This document shows positions 39,998 to 52,352 of a stretch of DNA of 64,000 nucleotides, piece by piece (the stretch's first letter is position 1; the number at the start of each line of letters is the position of its first letter). The notes beneath the pieces were generated by a model. That model was given only the letters and a program-made list of their open reading frames with translations. It had not been told where the DNA came from and searched no databases. Position numbers and translations under genes: made by a program. This DNA is from Aphis gossypii (Eukaryota > Arthropoda > Insecta > Hemiptera > Aphididae), in NCBI RefSeq assembly GCF_020184175.1, contig NC_065533.1, forward strand, positions 41,950,351 to 42,014,350, given 5' to 3'.

Positions 39998-40425
39998 ATA
40001 TCAAATAGAAAATAGGATAGATAAAGATGATGGATAATATTTACATGGTAATATATTTATGAGGAGGGAGGCTGTCCAGTGACAGAACTCTCGGCGACAT
40101 TATGATCAGGGTCTAAGTAAATCCCTGAACATCGTCGTTTTAATCGCCAGGTAGGATTATTTGGTGGGTTTGCTCCGTCTTTATTGGGTATACGTGGGTT
40201 GGTGTGGGTGGCTGGTTTAGAATGGAATTTTTTGTAGGGGTTGGATGTAATTGTGGGTATGGTTTCAATTTTAAGGTAATTGTTGAGTGAATCGTTAAAA
40301 ACATATCTGGGCACAGAAGTTATTAGATGGTGAATATTATTGACTGAAAAGCTTGAACTGTATTTGTTTGGGATGATTTGGCACAACTCCAAATTGAAAT
40401 TTAACACATATTTTACAGTAATCTA
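39984..40425 (-). mobile_element. 5'-truncated Jockey-like non-LTR retrotransposon, 3' end with poly(A)
   Basis: The minus-strand reading frame from 40422 to the TAA at 40057-40059 contains VPRYVFNDSLNNYLKIETI, then FHSKPATHTNPRIPN and WRLKRR. These fit the extreme C-terminus of Jockey-type ORF2 reverse transcriptases (WxVRNxxIHxDLxIxTV..., FHxRLxxHPNPLI, RRLKR). The frame is closed upstream by a stop at 40423-40425, so only the tail survives. A 3' UTR of about 60 nt follows and ends in a 14-A tract, seen as T at 39984-39997 on the plus strand. A poly(A) tract right after the C-terminus is the expected 3' end of a LINE insertion. The assignment rests on motif recall. Confidence 0.72.
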
Positions 40426-43400
40426 CTCAATGATGAGGTACACCCGACACCAACTGTATAGCATAGCGGTTACCTATATATTCTCCCTTTTTAAAATTTG
40501 AATATTAAACATTTGCATTTTTATATTACCCACAAAATTACGGACTTGATTTCATTAATATTTGGCATTTTTAGTTTTTGATTATCTACTGTATACGTGT
40601 CCGATAATATTTGAAATTTATTTAGAAAGTCGATCATGCGTGTTTTTTTTTTTTGAAATTATTCATGCGAGTGGTGAATATTTTTCTCCGAATTCTTCTT
40701 GTGTGTTTGCCGGATCACTTTGACAAGAGGGTTTAAATCACTCATCCAAGTATAATATCAGCAAATAGCTGATTGTAACAGACCGCGGTGAAAAATAAAA
40801 TACTTCATATTGTATTATAATTATCAGTTACCGTACTGTATAATATCTAGTATTGTCGTTTCTACTGGAAAACTTACCACTGACAGTATTAAATAAAAAA
40901 AAATTTCCTGAATTCTAAATCGTTGTAATGATTTGCTGAATACGTCATAAATCATAATATAATATTTTATGTACATATAATTTGTTAATAAATACTTTTT
41001 AGATATATATCATATAATATACTTATAAAAAAAAATAAAACCCTTAAATGATTTAAATCGTTATTAATTTATCGTTACTTACATAAATGAACTATGTGGT
41101 ATAATATGAACTACTGCTGGATGCTGTCAATATAGCATCACACTAGACGTATTGTTGCAATCCGTGTCATTATTTGAGCGTTCAACCTTTCGGTTACCAT
41201 CTAAAATTATCTCAAAAATTAATTTGTTAAAAACAAATACATTAAAAATGAATAAAAGTGTAAAATAAAGTTTACTTCATTACAATTATAACGATGTGAA
41301 ATTAATTTAAATATAAAATTACCATACTATCCTACTCCTCGTCAAAAAATAGCATTAATTGCTATTCAATTTGACTATTACTTATAATTTAATAGTTTTA
41401 TACACAAACCTATACTTTAATTAAATTGTTTATATTGTAATCCAATTGCAAGGTTAAAATATACTCCTATATGTCATTATTATTTATTGAACGTTTATAA
41501 TATCTTTGTATTATGTACTGTCAAGACTAACTATAATCGATTAATAAATATTTTTTTAGATTAAGGTAATCATTATTTTTATAAATCTATACCTATACCC
41601 AATAGGGCGATTTATCAAATATACTCACCATCATAATTCATTTAATAATGAATTTATTTAAGATATGATTTTACGAATTTTTAAAAATAGGTAGGTACTT
41701 AAGGATTATTTTATTTTCAAGTACTTGGATTTTTTTTTACACCATTTATTTTTCAAAATAAAACCAACTTTGTTATTATGAATTATGTAACAGGTAATTT
41801 TTTGAAAATGTTAATGTACCTATTCAAATCAAATAATTCAAACGAGTAGTTTTTGAATCATTTAACTTTATATATTGAGAACAATAAGTTTGGATGATTA
41901 TAATATAAAGGTTAAATTATTTTGAAATTATAATGATTAACATCCTAACCTGATTATAACAAGTTTAAAGTACTAAATTTAATATTGCATCTACTATATA
42001 TAATTGTACATACTAATTGTACGGGCTTTTATACTTAATATATATATTTAAATAACTCGTTAAAATTTGACTTAATTAAGTTCACTAACATTTTTAATAA
42101 AATAATTTGCTTTATAATTTATATTAAAAATGTTGGTTCTCATTTAAAAAAAGAAGTTTGTTTTACTAAATAACGCTTTATGAATATTTTAAACATCTAA
42201 ATATTTAAAAAATATGGTTCTAAAACTTAATGTTGACATTTTGAAGTACCTATTTTCGTAGTTTTCCCTCCATTGGGGGTTTCTTGACATTGATTATTTT
42301 TGACTTAGTCAACTAGTTAACTTGTTAACTTAAGTAATAAAATACGTAGGTACGGGTATAAAATAAATATTTGTGTGTAGGTATATAAGTAATTACTAAT
42401 TAGTATTTCGTAACACTTTGTGATGCGTAAACTGGGGGTATAAAAATGCAATAATGCAAAAATATAATAAATATGTGATATAACCTTTCCGAATTATTTA
42501 TTATTAGGTAAACGAAAAGAATATTATCTACGTCTGTATTCGCTAAAAATGTCAAATGTTTAATTGAATTTATTTGTAAATTATCTTTTTTATCTATTTT
42601 TCTTGTTGTTATTATAAATTGTTTAAAAAATGTAAAAATATACCATTTTCAAACAAATCAATTGTAATAGGCCATAAAATACATCTTAGCTCCAAAATAA
42701 TTTTTTTCCTCATAGTGCATAGACGTATTTTAAAAACAATGAAAAGCGCTATACTAACTGTAATAAATTTTAATTTACATTACGCATAAAATAATATGAC
42801 CGTCCAAGTTAAAATTTAACTGACAACAACCCATAAGCGAGTTAAATATCAACTGAATAGTTTTCCACAAAAAATAAAATACATTCACTGCATGCTGTCT
42901 TTATAATTTATTATACGTTTATTTAAATTCTCATATTACTAGGGTTCAGATTTGTATGTCCTATAAAATCAAATGAAATATGCAATTACTTATCTTCTAA
43001 GTAATCATAGTACTACCAATCGCTTATATTCTATATGCACTCAAAATTCTTATTTTAAATTTACCTATCACATTTCAATATTATATAAAGCGTTGAATTC
43101 CAAACATCTAAATTAGTTTTACTAAAAGAAAAAACCAAAATCATTAATACAGTGTTAGGATTACCGCTTATATATAACGCGTATATACCTATAGAAATAA
43201 TACATGGACGAAATGTTCTTACTATACTCGAAACAATTACTTCGACGGTCCAATATGTATATAGGCACACCGAAAACCCTCCGAACGTGACCCTTGAGTG
43301 GTGCGTATTAATAATCAATCGATTGGAACGGATTGACCGCGGGAGAGATCATTAGTTATGGTTGTTAATCCGTTATGCGTACACACGGTCGTTTATATAA

Positions 43401-44453
43401 TATTATATTATACAGCATTACAGTTTGTAGTTTTGTTTTTTGTTTTTAATTTAAAATTACCGCTGCGCAGAGCAATTGGACGACCGAAAACCTAAAATAT
43501 ATGACGTATATGACGTATTGTACCCACCTAATACTTCTACCGGATAAATGAAACGAGTGGGTATATATAAATAATAAGTGCCTACCGCATAATAACGTGT
43601 AATTTTCGTGTTTGATTTCGTGCCCGATGTGTACGAGATGTTTTTTTTTCTTTTGTCACGGTGATAAACGTTTCACAGGTAAGATAAACGCACGCCACTA
43701 AACTTTTGATGAAAACCGAACGGTCTCGTTTCGAACGGGGCGTTTTCGTCTTATTAACGTTTGGTCATAGTACCTAAGTAGATATAGACGGATGGCGCTA
43801 TACACAGATATATATTATTTTATATACATACCTACACATCATATAATATCGTTTTTGCTGTAAACGGTGGCCAGTCCAACATGTGAACGATAATAGGCAT
43901 ATTGCGTTTATTAATACGTATTTTAACGTCCTATTCGACGTTTTTCTTATACGGTGAATAATAATATAGTATGGTAAATAAATTATGTAGATTTATCAGA
44001 GTTTAATATAAAGCGGAAAAAGCAAGTATAAGTATGCGTATTTTACAGTTGAACGGTGTACAACTGTACACCCACTGACCCACCTCTATACTACACATCA
44101 TAATGTTTAATATTACTTCCTGGATGATTTCCTCTTTAATTTCAAATTATTAACATAATTTATGGTTATTGGTTACAATAGAATTGAACTTTTGGAATTA
44201 CCCGGATTCAAAAATATTCATGTTATGAGCTATCACCTATTTTTGCATAATCTTACACAGTGTTAAGGAAAAAATATGAATAATAATATATTGAACATCA
44301 TCACGTTCGACGCCATCAATAAACGACACAATAAAATTATATAATATACAACGACGATATCTTATTAAGTACTCAATCAAAGTGAAATTTCATTTACAGG
44401 TGACTTATACAAGCTAAAGTGAAAATGTCTAGATCGCAGTTGTAGAAAGTATA
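40426..44453. other. AT-rich intergenic stretch, no gene seen
   Basis: Only short open frames occur. A modest GC-richer patch lies at about 43180-43760, with overlapping open frames of about 67-85 codons on both strands and no recognisable domain. Confidence 0.55.
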
Positions 44454-44461
44454 GTGTTGAA

Positions 44462-44613
44462 CAGTGTCGTAACAAACAAATTTGAACCCCCCGCAAAAAT
44501 AAAAAAATTAAAAAAATTTGTTATACCAAATATAACCCTATAAACAAAGGCCCCAAATTACCGTTGCCCCCCCCCCGCAACGTGGGTTCTGCGGGCCCTT
44601 AAATACGGCACTG
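44462..44613. mobile_element. hAT-like MITE with 8-bp target site duplication
   Basis: The 152-bp element starts CAGTGTCGTA and ends TACGGCACTG. The ends are inverted repeats matching at 9 of 10 positions. The flanking octamers gtgttgaa (44454-44461) and gtgctgaa (44614-44621) match at 7 of 8, the target-duplication length made by hAT transposases. The interior is non-coding, with C runs (including a 9-C tract) and A-rich segments. It is a non-autonomous copy that would need a transposase encoded elsewhere. Confidence 0.75.
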
Positions 44614-45082
44614 GTGCTGAACGATACCTATGTATACTGAGCTTTTTTTATTTTCTACGAGAAAACAACTTTAAACAAATGGAAAAAATTAACACGAATA
44701 AAAATAATTAATAAACATACCTGATGTAGAGATTCAGCCGTACTTCGATCGGTTGATTAGACGTTTTCACTAATGCCAACACTCCGTAACATATTGTATT
44801 ACACTATAATATATACGATTCGTATCATAATATTATATGATTTAAATATAAATAATACATATATTGCACAGTCGATGTCGACAAAACGCACGTCGACACG
44901 TCGTCTGTGCGTCAATAATAATATTAAACAGTTTTCCTCGGTATTATATTATATAATTTGATTAGGAATTTGTGGGTAGTGTCGTGTGTACGAGTGAGTA
45001 TGATTTTACAACATTATTATAGGTCGTTCGCAAACCGATTTTCTGCGACGATCGACGTCGTCTTGGTAGTCGCAAAATACGG

Positions 45083-45088
45083 TTTATT
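45083..45088 (-). terminator. Candidate polyadenylation signal for the 293-residue ORF
   Basis: TTTATT on the plus strand is AATAAA on the minus strand, about 110 nt beyond the stop codon of the ORF at 45197-46078. The position suits a short 3' UTR, but the hexamer is frequent in this sequence. Confidence 0.4.
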
Positions 45089-45196
45089 TATACATTATAT
45101 ATATATATATATACCTATGTATATATATATTATACATTATATATTTATTACATTACATACGACGCGATAACACCTAACCTATCGCTGTCGCCTCCG

Positions 45197-46078
45197 TCAA
45201 GTCGGGTTAGGTTCTACTTCTACACACGAGCACACACCACACCAGTCGCAGAGGTACAAGCCTATATGAAACGACACGGCGGCCACGAGTATATTCGTGG
45301 TCTTGCCCCATGTCCAGTCCGCAGCGGCCCGGGCCCACCGACAGACCTTGGACATCAGTGTCGCGGTGCCGTCGTTGCAGCTGCCAACGCCGAGAGCGTT
45401 CGTACTTTGCAGACACGCTGCTGCGACCGCCGTCTTTGCCGCAGCGCAGGCGCATCCGTTGTTGTTGGCGAATTGACCGTCGTTGGCCCCCCACTTTCCG
45501 GTGCTCATGCATTGGCCATCGGCGACCCTGTAGTTTCTCGTGCTGGTGCACTGCACGTTGTCGCTGGCTCCGTAGTTTCCGGTCCTGGTGACGCATTGGC
45601 AACGACACTCGGCGACGGAGGTCCTGTTGCACGCCGGTCCCCTGTCGTGTGGCGACGGCGCCGGACGAGACGTCTTCTGCACTGGATTGCTGCAGTAGAG
45701 TGATGCAGTGACCGTGTCTGCATTGCCGTCGTACCGGTAGCCTTTATTGGGCCGTGAGCACGTCGCCTTAGTGCATTTCCTGATTTTCTTCGTCGTCCCC
45801 GTCTCGGCGCCGGGCAGCGACTTCCTCCCTTGGGTGGCCATATAATTGTACAAGCTGTCGTCGGAATTCATTTCGTTTATCTTCGGTGCAGTCGTTATGT
45901 TGTGGCGTCGTATCGGCCGGAATCGCGTTTTGTCGTGTTCCTCGTAGTCGTCGTCGTCGTCGTCGTCGTTGTTGTGTTCGCAAATTGAAAGCGTCATAGT
46001 TGTGTACCTATTAAACAATTTTCCGATTTCCTCCCAAATCGATTGCGGATACCCGTCATCCCGGCAGTTTATTGACAT
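45197..46078 (-). CDS. Uncharacterised 293-residue Cys-rich protein with one membrane segment
   Basis: This is by far the longest ATG-started frame in the window: ATG at 46076-46078 (with G at -3), stop TGA at 45197-45199. No family is recognised and there is no N-terminal signal peptide. Visible features, by residue: Asp run D38-D44; basic and polar middle; 20 cysteines, including CRCQC at 158-162; three imperfect tandem repeats at 164-177, 178-190 and 191-203 with the pattern sTgNYxAsDgQC; a hydrophobic segment at about 261-276 (NILVAAVSFHIGLYL); and C277, C280, C283 and C285 directly after it, as in palmitoylated juxtamembrane clusters. AATAAA on the same strand lies about 110 nt past the stop. 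The coding stretch is much more GC-rich than its flanks. Antisense frames here are shadows. It may be a lineage-restricted gene, or an exon of a larger one. Confidence 0.55.
   Translation of the reverse strand: MSINCRDDGYPQSIWEEIGKLFNRYTTMTLSICEHNNDDDDDDDYEEHDKTRFRPIRRHNITTAPKINEMNSDDSLYNYMATQGRKSLPGAETGTTKKIRKCTKATCSRPNKGYRYDGNADTVTASLYCSNPVQKTSRPAPSPHDRGPACNRTSVAECRCQCVTRTGNYGASDNVQCTSTRNYRVADGQCMSTGKWGANDGQFANNNGCACAAAKTAVAAACLQSTNALGVGSCNDGTATLMSKVCRWARAAADWTWGKTTNILVAAVSFHIGLYLCDWCGVCSCVEVEPNPT
45470..45589 (-). repeat. Three tandem 39-42 bp coding repeats
   Basis: Within the 293-residue ORF, residues 164-177, 178-190 and 191-203 align as TRTGNYGASDNVQC, TSTRNYRVADGQC and MSTGKWGANDGQF. 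They are in-frame tandem duplications that have diverged at the protein level while keeping the aromatic, Ala, Asp and Gln positions. Confidence 0.7.
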
Positions 46079-48930
46079 TACAATACATATTTTATGTATA
46101 TTAATTAAACGGCTACCTAGGCGACGCTATACTCGTAACGTATTAATAACAATATTATAATAAATCATTAATGAGCATCACGCGTAATGAATGTACCTAT
46201 AGACGATTCGAATCCATCGAACGAGCTTATTATTATAATACGGTTATCTGCTGTAGTGAAAATGCAGTTGACAGCGTCGGTGAGTTCTGACTGACATGAC
46301 GAGTGGCTAAAGTTCAACTGTTTCCGTGTTCATGTCGGGTATACGGTTGTTGTTTTTATTTTTCATTATATCCTCCAATTTATCCTAAATATATAAGAGT
46401 TACTTATTCTCGAAGTAATTGCCGAATTGATTTTCGGGTAGGCTATATTTAAGTAAACATACGAATTGGTTCCGATGAATTTTCATTTTATGTTAGTATA
46501 TCTTTATTAAAATTATTAACAACTTTTTCAACTAATGTTGTCATCACGACATCACATCTGTGCTGCTAGTCAACCTGTATATACCTAATATATTATATTT
46601 TTAATATATGTTATACGTATTTTGTCAATACTTATAATAATAAAATAGGTAGTTGTATAGTAATAATAGTCAAATACTCGATATTAAATAAGTCAAATAG
46701 TCAATTAAAATAAATTATGATAATAGGAAAACCTAATGTCGTGTATCATACCACATAGTTAGGTTTTTATGATCTATCAAATCATAATTTGATAGTTATT
46801 TTCTGTTTAATTTATTTTGTATGTTTTATGGATAATTCAATTCATTGTTTTGAAAAAATATTACAAAATCCAAAAAACTATAAAGTTTGTTTTTTTAATA
46901 TTTTTTTTAGTTTACTAGATGAATCCTGATCTAAATATCTGAAATTTAATACTTAAAAATCCAACAAACTCCTCTAGTCAATATAATCGAGTATTAAATT
47001 GTACTAAAACTTATGAACACATAATTATATCCACATAAGTACTAGATAGTGACTAAATAATATTTTAATACCATAATACAAAAGAAAGTTTAATATGATT
47101 TTGATAATTCTATGTAAATAGGTTGAAATTGTATTAAAATCATTGAAAATAAATAAATACCTATAGGTACCTGTGATAGTATATAGGTATGGTTGTATGG
47201 CCATCGTTTTACGTCGGTCGCACGCGAGAAAGAATCGAATTCTCTCTGCCTCTATTCGATTACCGGTTATAAAAATATAGTTCGGCTCCTACCGCCAGAG
47301 ACGATAACCTTATTTTAAGGATAAACCGGTCCTTAAATGTGAACCCTCGAAAATAATGTGTCAGAAACAGACTCTTAACAATGAGTACACAACTCAAATT
47401 CGAATTAAGAGGACATTATATTATACTCTCATATGTGTTGTTCCGTCTTACAAACGCCCAGCATGGCATTTTACACTTAGAATAATTCATATTTATTTAT
47501 GTTATTTTCAATATTTAAGTAAATTGATCTAATAATTCTTAGAAATGATTTTAATATAAGACTACTAATTACTATTATATGTATGTCATCATGTGAGAGT
47601 TTTAAATTTACTATTTTAAGTCACGTAATACACATTTTATAATTGTAAATTCTTAGTGAAATTTAAAACACGTATAACTTAGTTCTAACCTAATTATTAG
47701 ATCCTTGAGACCATAGTTAATATTCTTAAATTTATGTTTTATAAATTTATAATTAGTCTACAATTCCGATTTAATGTTAAGAACTTTTACTGAGTAGTTA
47801 ACGTAAAAATGATGTTATGTATAGTAACTAGTAAGATTAATATATACATATAGACAATACGTCATGCGGTTATAATATTTTCTTATACCGCGTCCACGCG
47901 TAATGAAATAGTAAACAAAATCTCAACTTTTTTATCACAGATAGGACTATTTGAAAAAATTGTTCTGTCGTCTAATCGTCTCTGTATAAGGATAATAATG
48001 TTAAAAATATATAGACGTTTACGTACAACAAACACACTCGTACATGAACTGCACCAAAATTACTATAAAATATTATAAAGATAGAACACCGATTACCTAG
48101 CTTTCTATTGATATATTATGTATCGGACGCATTGCCGCAATGCATTCACCCAAAATAAAACTACAGCAGATTTTATGACAAATGGTTACGCGGTACTCTG
48201 CAGGTTACCGGTCACACACTTAATATACATAAAATGGATCAAAAGACCACACATCTGATCGACGTTGTGTGCACAATATTATAATTTATATATATTATAT
48301 ACACTTTGTACGTTCGCTTCACCGGTGAACGCAGTTCCTCGGAAAGACCTAAAATCGTCGCGACTTGCTCCTCTATAGTACAGCTGCTTCACGTCGACGT
48401 CCGAGAAATTATTATCCTGAGGGACTCGGCATAATACGACTTGCCATCGTGCGACTCCACGCTGTATTATATTATGTATTATACCTATTGTACATCACAA
48501 TATATATATACTTCTGTGTATAACGTTATTTGTCTTCTTATATTCGAGGGTCCTTGCCCTGCCCGCGTTGCAGGCCATGTCGATCTGTATAATATGGCGT
48601 TTTCGGTATAACGGCCCTCGTATTCAATGGACGCCGTCGTGTACATTATGTGTGCATACCCTATCTACCTGTTGTACCGGACATCATTCAGGGACACTAT
48701 ATATAATACAGCTGCAGGTGTCGAATTGTCCTGCCTGTCCGAGTCCGCCGTCCGGTAATACCGCGAGTACAACGCGTATGTCCATTCATCCGAACGTCGG
48801 CTTTCACCATTTATAATAATATACTTATCGTAAAATTTATCATGGAAATATTGAATAACGTGTTAGGTTGAACGCCGATATACATTGTATTATAGTATGA
48901 ACCAAGGATTGGTGAACCTGCAGGCCGATT
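46079..48930. other. Intergenic stretch, AT-rich with a GC-richer island near 48.3-48.8 kb
   Basis: No supported gene. Around 48570-48816 a C-rich open frame follows a good acceptor (ccttgccctgcccgcgttgcag, ending 48573), but it has no recognised domain and is not called. Immediately upstream of 46078 on the minus strand the sequence is AT-rich without a distinctive promoter motif. Confidence 0.5.
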
Positions 48931-49414
48931 AGGGCGCCCATATGGGGGGGAAGGGAGGGACATGTCCCTCCCCGTGGAAAATGTTGAAAATCAGAAAATC
49001 TTAGCATATTGTTTGATATTTATGACCTCGATAAACGATAGATAACGATTGAAAATTTAAAAATGCATATAATCATAAATTGTAATTAAGATAATTAATA
49101 TTTTTTTTATTTATATTTTATAATTTTTAATACCTTTTTTAAATAATTTTACTATTTAAAATATATTTTGTTTCATTAGGAACTTATATGGACATATTAT
49201 ATAATTAAATATTAATAAATAAATCATATTAGTAAAATACATATTTTGGTAGCATAAATACATATAAATCTGAGCCCTAGTAATTATATATAAATATGTA
49301 TTATAATATAGTATATACAATATTCAATATACCTAAATATAGCCATTTCTATTTATAAATGAATTGATAAATTAAAATTTTGTCGCCCCTTGAGAATTTT
49401 CCTATGGGCGCCCT
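48931..49414 (+). mobile_element. MITE with GGGCGCCCATA-type inverted termini (hAT-like family, copy 1)
   Basis: The 484-bp element starts AGGGCGCCCATA and ends TATGGGCGCCCT, a perfect 12-bp terminal inverted repeat. A 20-bp perfect palindrome, GGGAGGGACATGTCCCTCCC, sits just inside the left end (48953-48972). The right subterminal region (TTTGTCGCCCCTTGAGAATT) parallels the copy at 58471-58635 read in reverse. The flanks show no clean 8-bp duplication, so boundaries could be off by a base or two. The interior is AT-rich and non-coding. Confidence 0.65.
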
Positions 49415-50790
49415 TGGCGTTGATACTAAAATTCTGAGGATAATCAAAGTTTTACAAAAAATATATGTACTAATGTACTATAGTTTATATAATATAATAT
49501 GATTTTAACTACAAATTTTATTTTTTTCGGGCCAATTGGGTGAATTTGTCAACATAAAAAAAAAAATACAAACATTAATAGTACTTAAAAACATATTAAA
49601 ATATTATCTCTAAGTTGTCACTGAACCTTCAGCCTTTTCATTATATTGTTGTTACTGCTTATCGTAAGACAATTTTTAAACAATAGATGTGTATTTACTT
49701 TTCTACAAGTTTAAATGAAATACTTCAGAGCACTAGTTTCATCCGTCTCATTTTAATCTAATCGAGATAATCATAGAAAAAAAATTTTCACAACTGTATA
49801 TTGACGATAATATTGTTAGTTTGAATTGAGCTATTTTTTGAAAGTACAAAATGTGTCATGAAAATGAATTCCAAAGTTTCAAAATTTCATAGTTAGGAAC
49901 TATTTTACTTATAAAATATGATATGTAAGTGATTTATTTTCCACTAAAAACCAATTAACACCGCGATGACAACGATTATCAAATAATGTTTAAAATAAAA
50001 AAAAAATGAGTATACTAAAATTAGGTATACCTAATCGATGGTAAGAATTAAAAGGTTTAGAGAGAAATAATAATAATAATAATAATAATACAATTTTGAT
50101 ATTGAGGGTTCTAGAGTTCTTATTAATACTCATCGTCTATAGCTATAGTTGCGCACCCACTTGTAGAGTAAAAATACCAATTCCACAAACATGACATAAG
50201 TAAACCGAACTAAATGTCAACAATTTTTTAGTCTAGGTGCATGGTTAATCACAACTCAAATACACGTTTTCGGGGCACAGTTGTGTGATCACAATTTTTT
50301 TTTTTTTTTGCTATCGAACTATTGCTAAACAATTTACTCCAGTATTACAAACAATTTCCATGTCAACATTTTGATCACGGAGTACCAGGGTAACAAATCT
50401 AAGATTTTTCGATTCTTTTATATTCAACTCAAAATTATGTATTTGTTCGCTGCAATTTTTGTTTTTTTGTCAATATAGATTTGTAAAGAAAAAATCAACA
50501 GAAAAAAAACCGACGGTTTGACATTTCTACAGAATCCTATCGGAGACGTGACACTACATACACGCATGCATACGCGCCGTGACTCAATATATAATGAGAC
50601 AACCACTGTCGTCTCGTTGAAATTTTGGACGGATGTGATTGCCCGCCGGTAGTATTGGCATACTGGACTTTCTAGTTCCCTACTTTTATATATAACACGC
50701 TGTATGTCAGTCGTTGTATACATAAAATTAAGCCTATTATAAAAGTCTGTTTGAGATAAATGGATTGGTGGGTCAATAATCTGGGTTGTC
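49415..50790. other. AT-rich stretch, nothing gene-like
   Basis: It contains an (AAT)n run at about 50066-50090 and a T run near 50296-50310. Open frames are short and without motifs. Confidence 0.55.
50066..50090. repeat. (AAT)n microsatellite
   Basis: About eight AAT units in non-coding sequence. Confidence 0.85.
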
Positions 50791-50949
50791 TCGGAACTAA
50801 AGCAAGTTCGCGCCAGTAAACGTAATTAAATTGCATTTAGGTGGTATGAGGAAAAAACCGTGTGGACACTGTATATGTGTGTGTTTGTGCGTGCTTGTTC
50901 TGAGAAGGATAAAAAATAAATACGAATACAATTCGAAAACGGAGGACGA

Positions 50950-52352
50950 AACGAGAAGATCGGTTGCCGCAGCAGCAGCAGTGGTGTCGACGAGCGTGGT
51001 GGAGCGCGTGCGGCGGCAATATGCGCATATAGGAGGAACTCGTCTCCTCCACCGCCGTCGCCGCCGCAGCCGACGACGTCCGTCCGCACCGGAATTTCGA
51101 CGTCTCACGGTGCTCGTTCGCGACCGGTTGTGGCGGCGGCGGCTGCTGCTGCTGCCGGTGATGGAAATTATACCTATATGGTTATACTTATATACATATA
51201 TATACGTATATAACCTGTGTGGGGCCCAGCGTGAATTTCGGCGGCAGTCGTAGCAGTACTCCCTCGGCAATAATATTATATATATATATATATATATAGT
51301 ATACAGTAACCACCGGGGACGAAGACGACGACGACGACGACGAAGACGACTATGGCGGCGGCGACTGGTCCGATATACCTGTGCTACACACACACGTACA
51401 AGTGTATTATATATCTTTTGTATATACGACGTGTATGGAACCTACCACGACCACGGTATTCGCCACCCGTAGACTCCGTCGGCAGGGCGGTCCCGTACAA
51501 AGACTCGCGCTCACTCAGTGTACCTATACGCGCGCGTAGTAATATGACTAGAATACGTCATATTATGTATATATATATATAGTTAGGAATAGGTATGTAT
51601 ATATAGTAATAATATAAAATATTAAATATTAAATACTCGGCGGCGGCGATGGTAGACAAATGAAGCCATTATAATATACGAATACAATATACACACATAT
51701 GTGTAGGTACCTACAACACTTGTACGCGAGTATATATTATAATATTATTACTATACGGCGTGTGTGTACCGCGAGGGGAGGTGTACGGCGGACCTGGAAA
51801 CTATTTCGAATCTCTCGTCCGATCTGAATAATATATTTAATAATATATACGATATACGCGAGTACACGTTTTTCAACCGTCCGTTTTCCTTCGTTATTAG
51901 ATAATATATTTATATATATATAGATTATAATATTATACGCACAGGTATGTGTTTAATACTCCTCGAGCTGCAGACATTGTATATATGCGTATGTTATTAT
52001 AATATATATATATATATAATATGGCCGTATGGGGGCACTCATATTATTATAATACGTAACTACCACCTACCTAGTCACTCGACTTAAGCCGCGCGATACA
52101 ATGTCCACGGCGTTGTCGTTGCATCATTAATACGGTTTTTGAAAAATACACACGACGACAATCTACCCCCCTCCCCCCAAGACCGATTCAATCGCGACGT
52201 AATAGTAATATTTGAGCGTCTGGACCTTTGACAACGATTCATCATAATATGTATAAATATTTAATACCTATTATTATCATGTGATACAAAATCGTCTATC
52301 AATATGACGTATAGACAATCGAGTGGATGAAACGCGAGTAAGCTCGGGTGGG
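50950..52352 (+). promoter_or_regulatory. CpG-rich block, possible promoter and non-coding first exon
   Basis: This is the largest GC/CpG-rich block in the right half. It includes a (GAC)n tract at 51318-51350, GCGGCGGC runs and scattered TA microsatellites. A strong donor, GTGGG|GTGAGTG, ends at 52352. No Met-started frame enters that donor, so an exon here would be 5' UTR. Long frames on both strands encode Arg-, Ser- or Tyr-rich low-complexity strings and look spurious. A promoter for the plus-strand exon candidates at 53589 and 58217 is conceivable; this is inference from order only. Confidence 0.25.
51318..51350. repeat. (GAC)n microsatellite
   Basis: GAC/GAA triplets in the CpG-rich block near 51.3 kb. 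Confidence 0.85.

Noticed and set aside
45266..45703. 145-codon plus-strand frame antisense to the 293-residue ORF
   Set aside because: A shadow caused by GC bias in the longer minus-strand frame; no start or motif support.
48574..48816. C-rich open frame after a good acceptor site
   Set aside because: Open for 81 codons but without recognisable motif, partner exon or poly(A) support; GC content alone could explain it.
50797..51393. 198-codon minus-strand open frame rich in Arg and Tyr
   Set aside because: Produced by GCGGCG and TATA tracts; several overlapping frames on both strands are equally open, as expected for low-complexity GC sequence.
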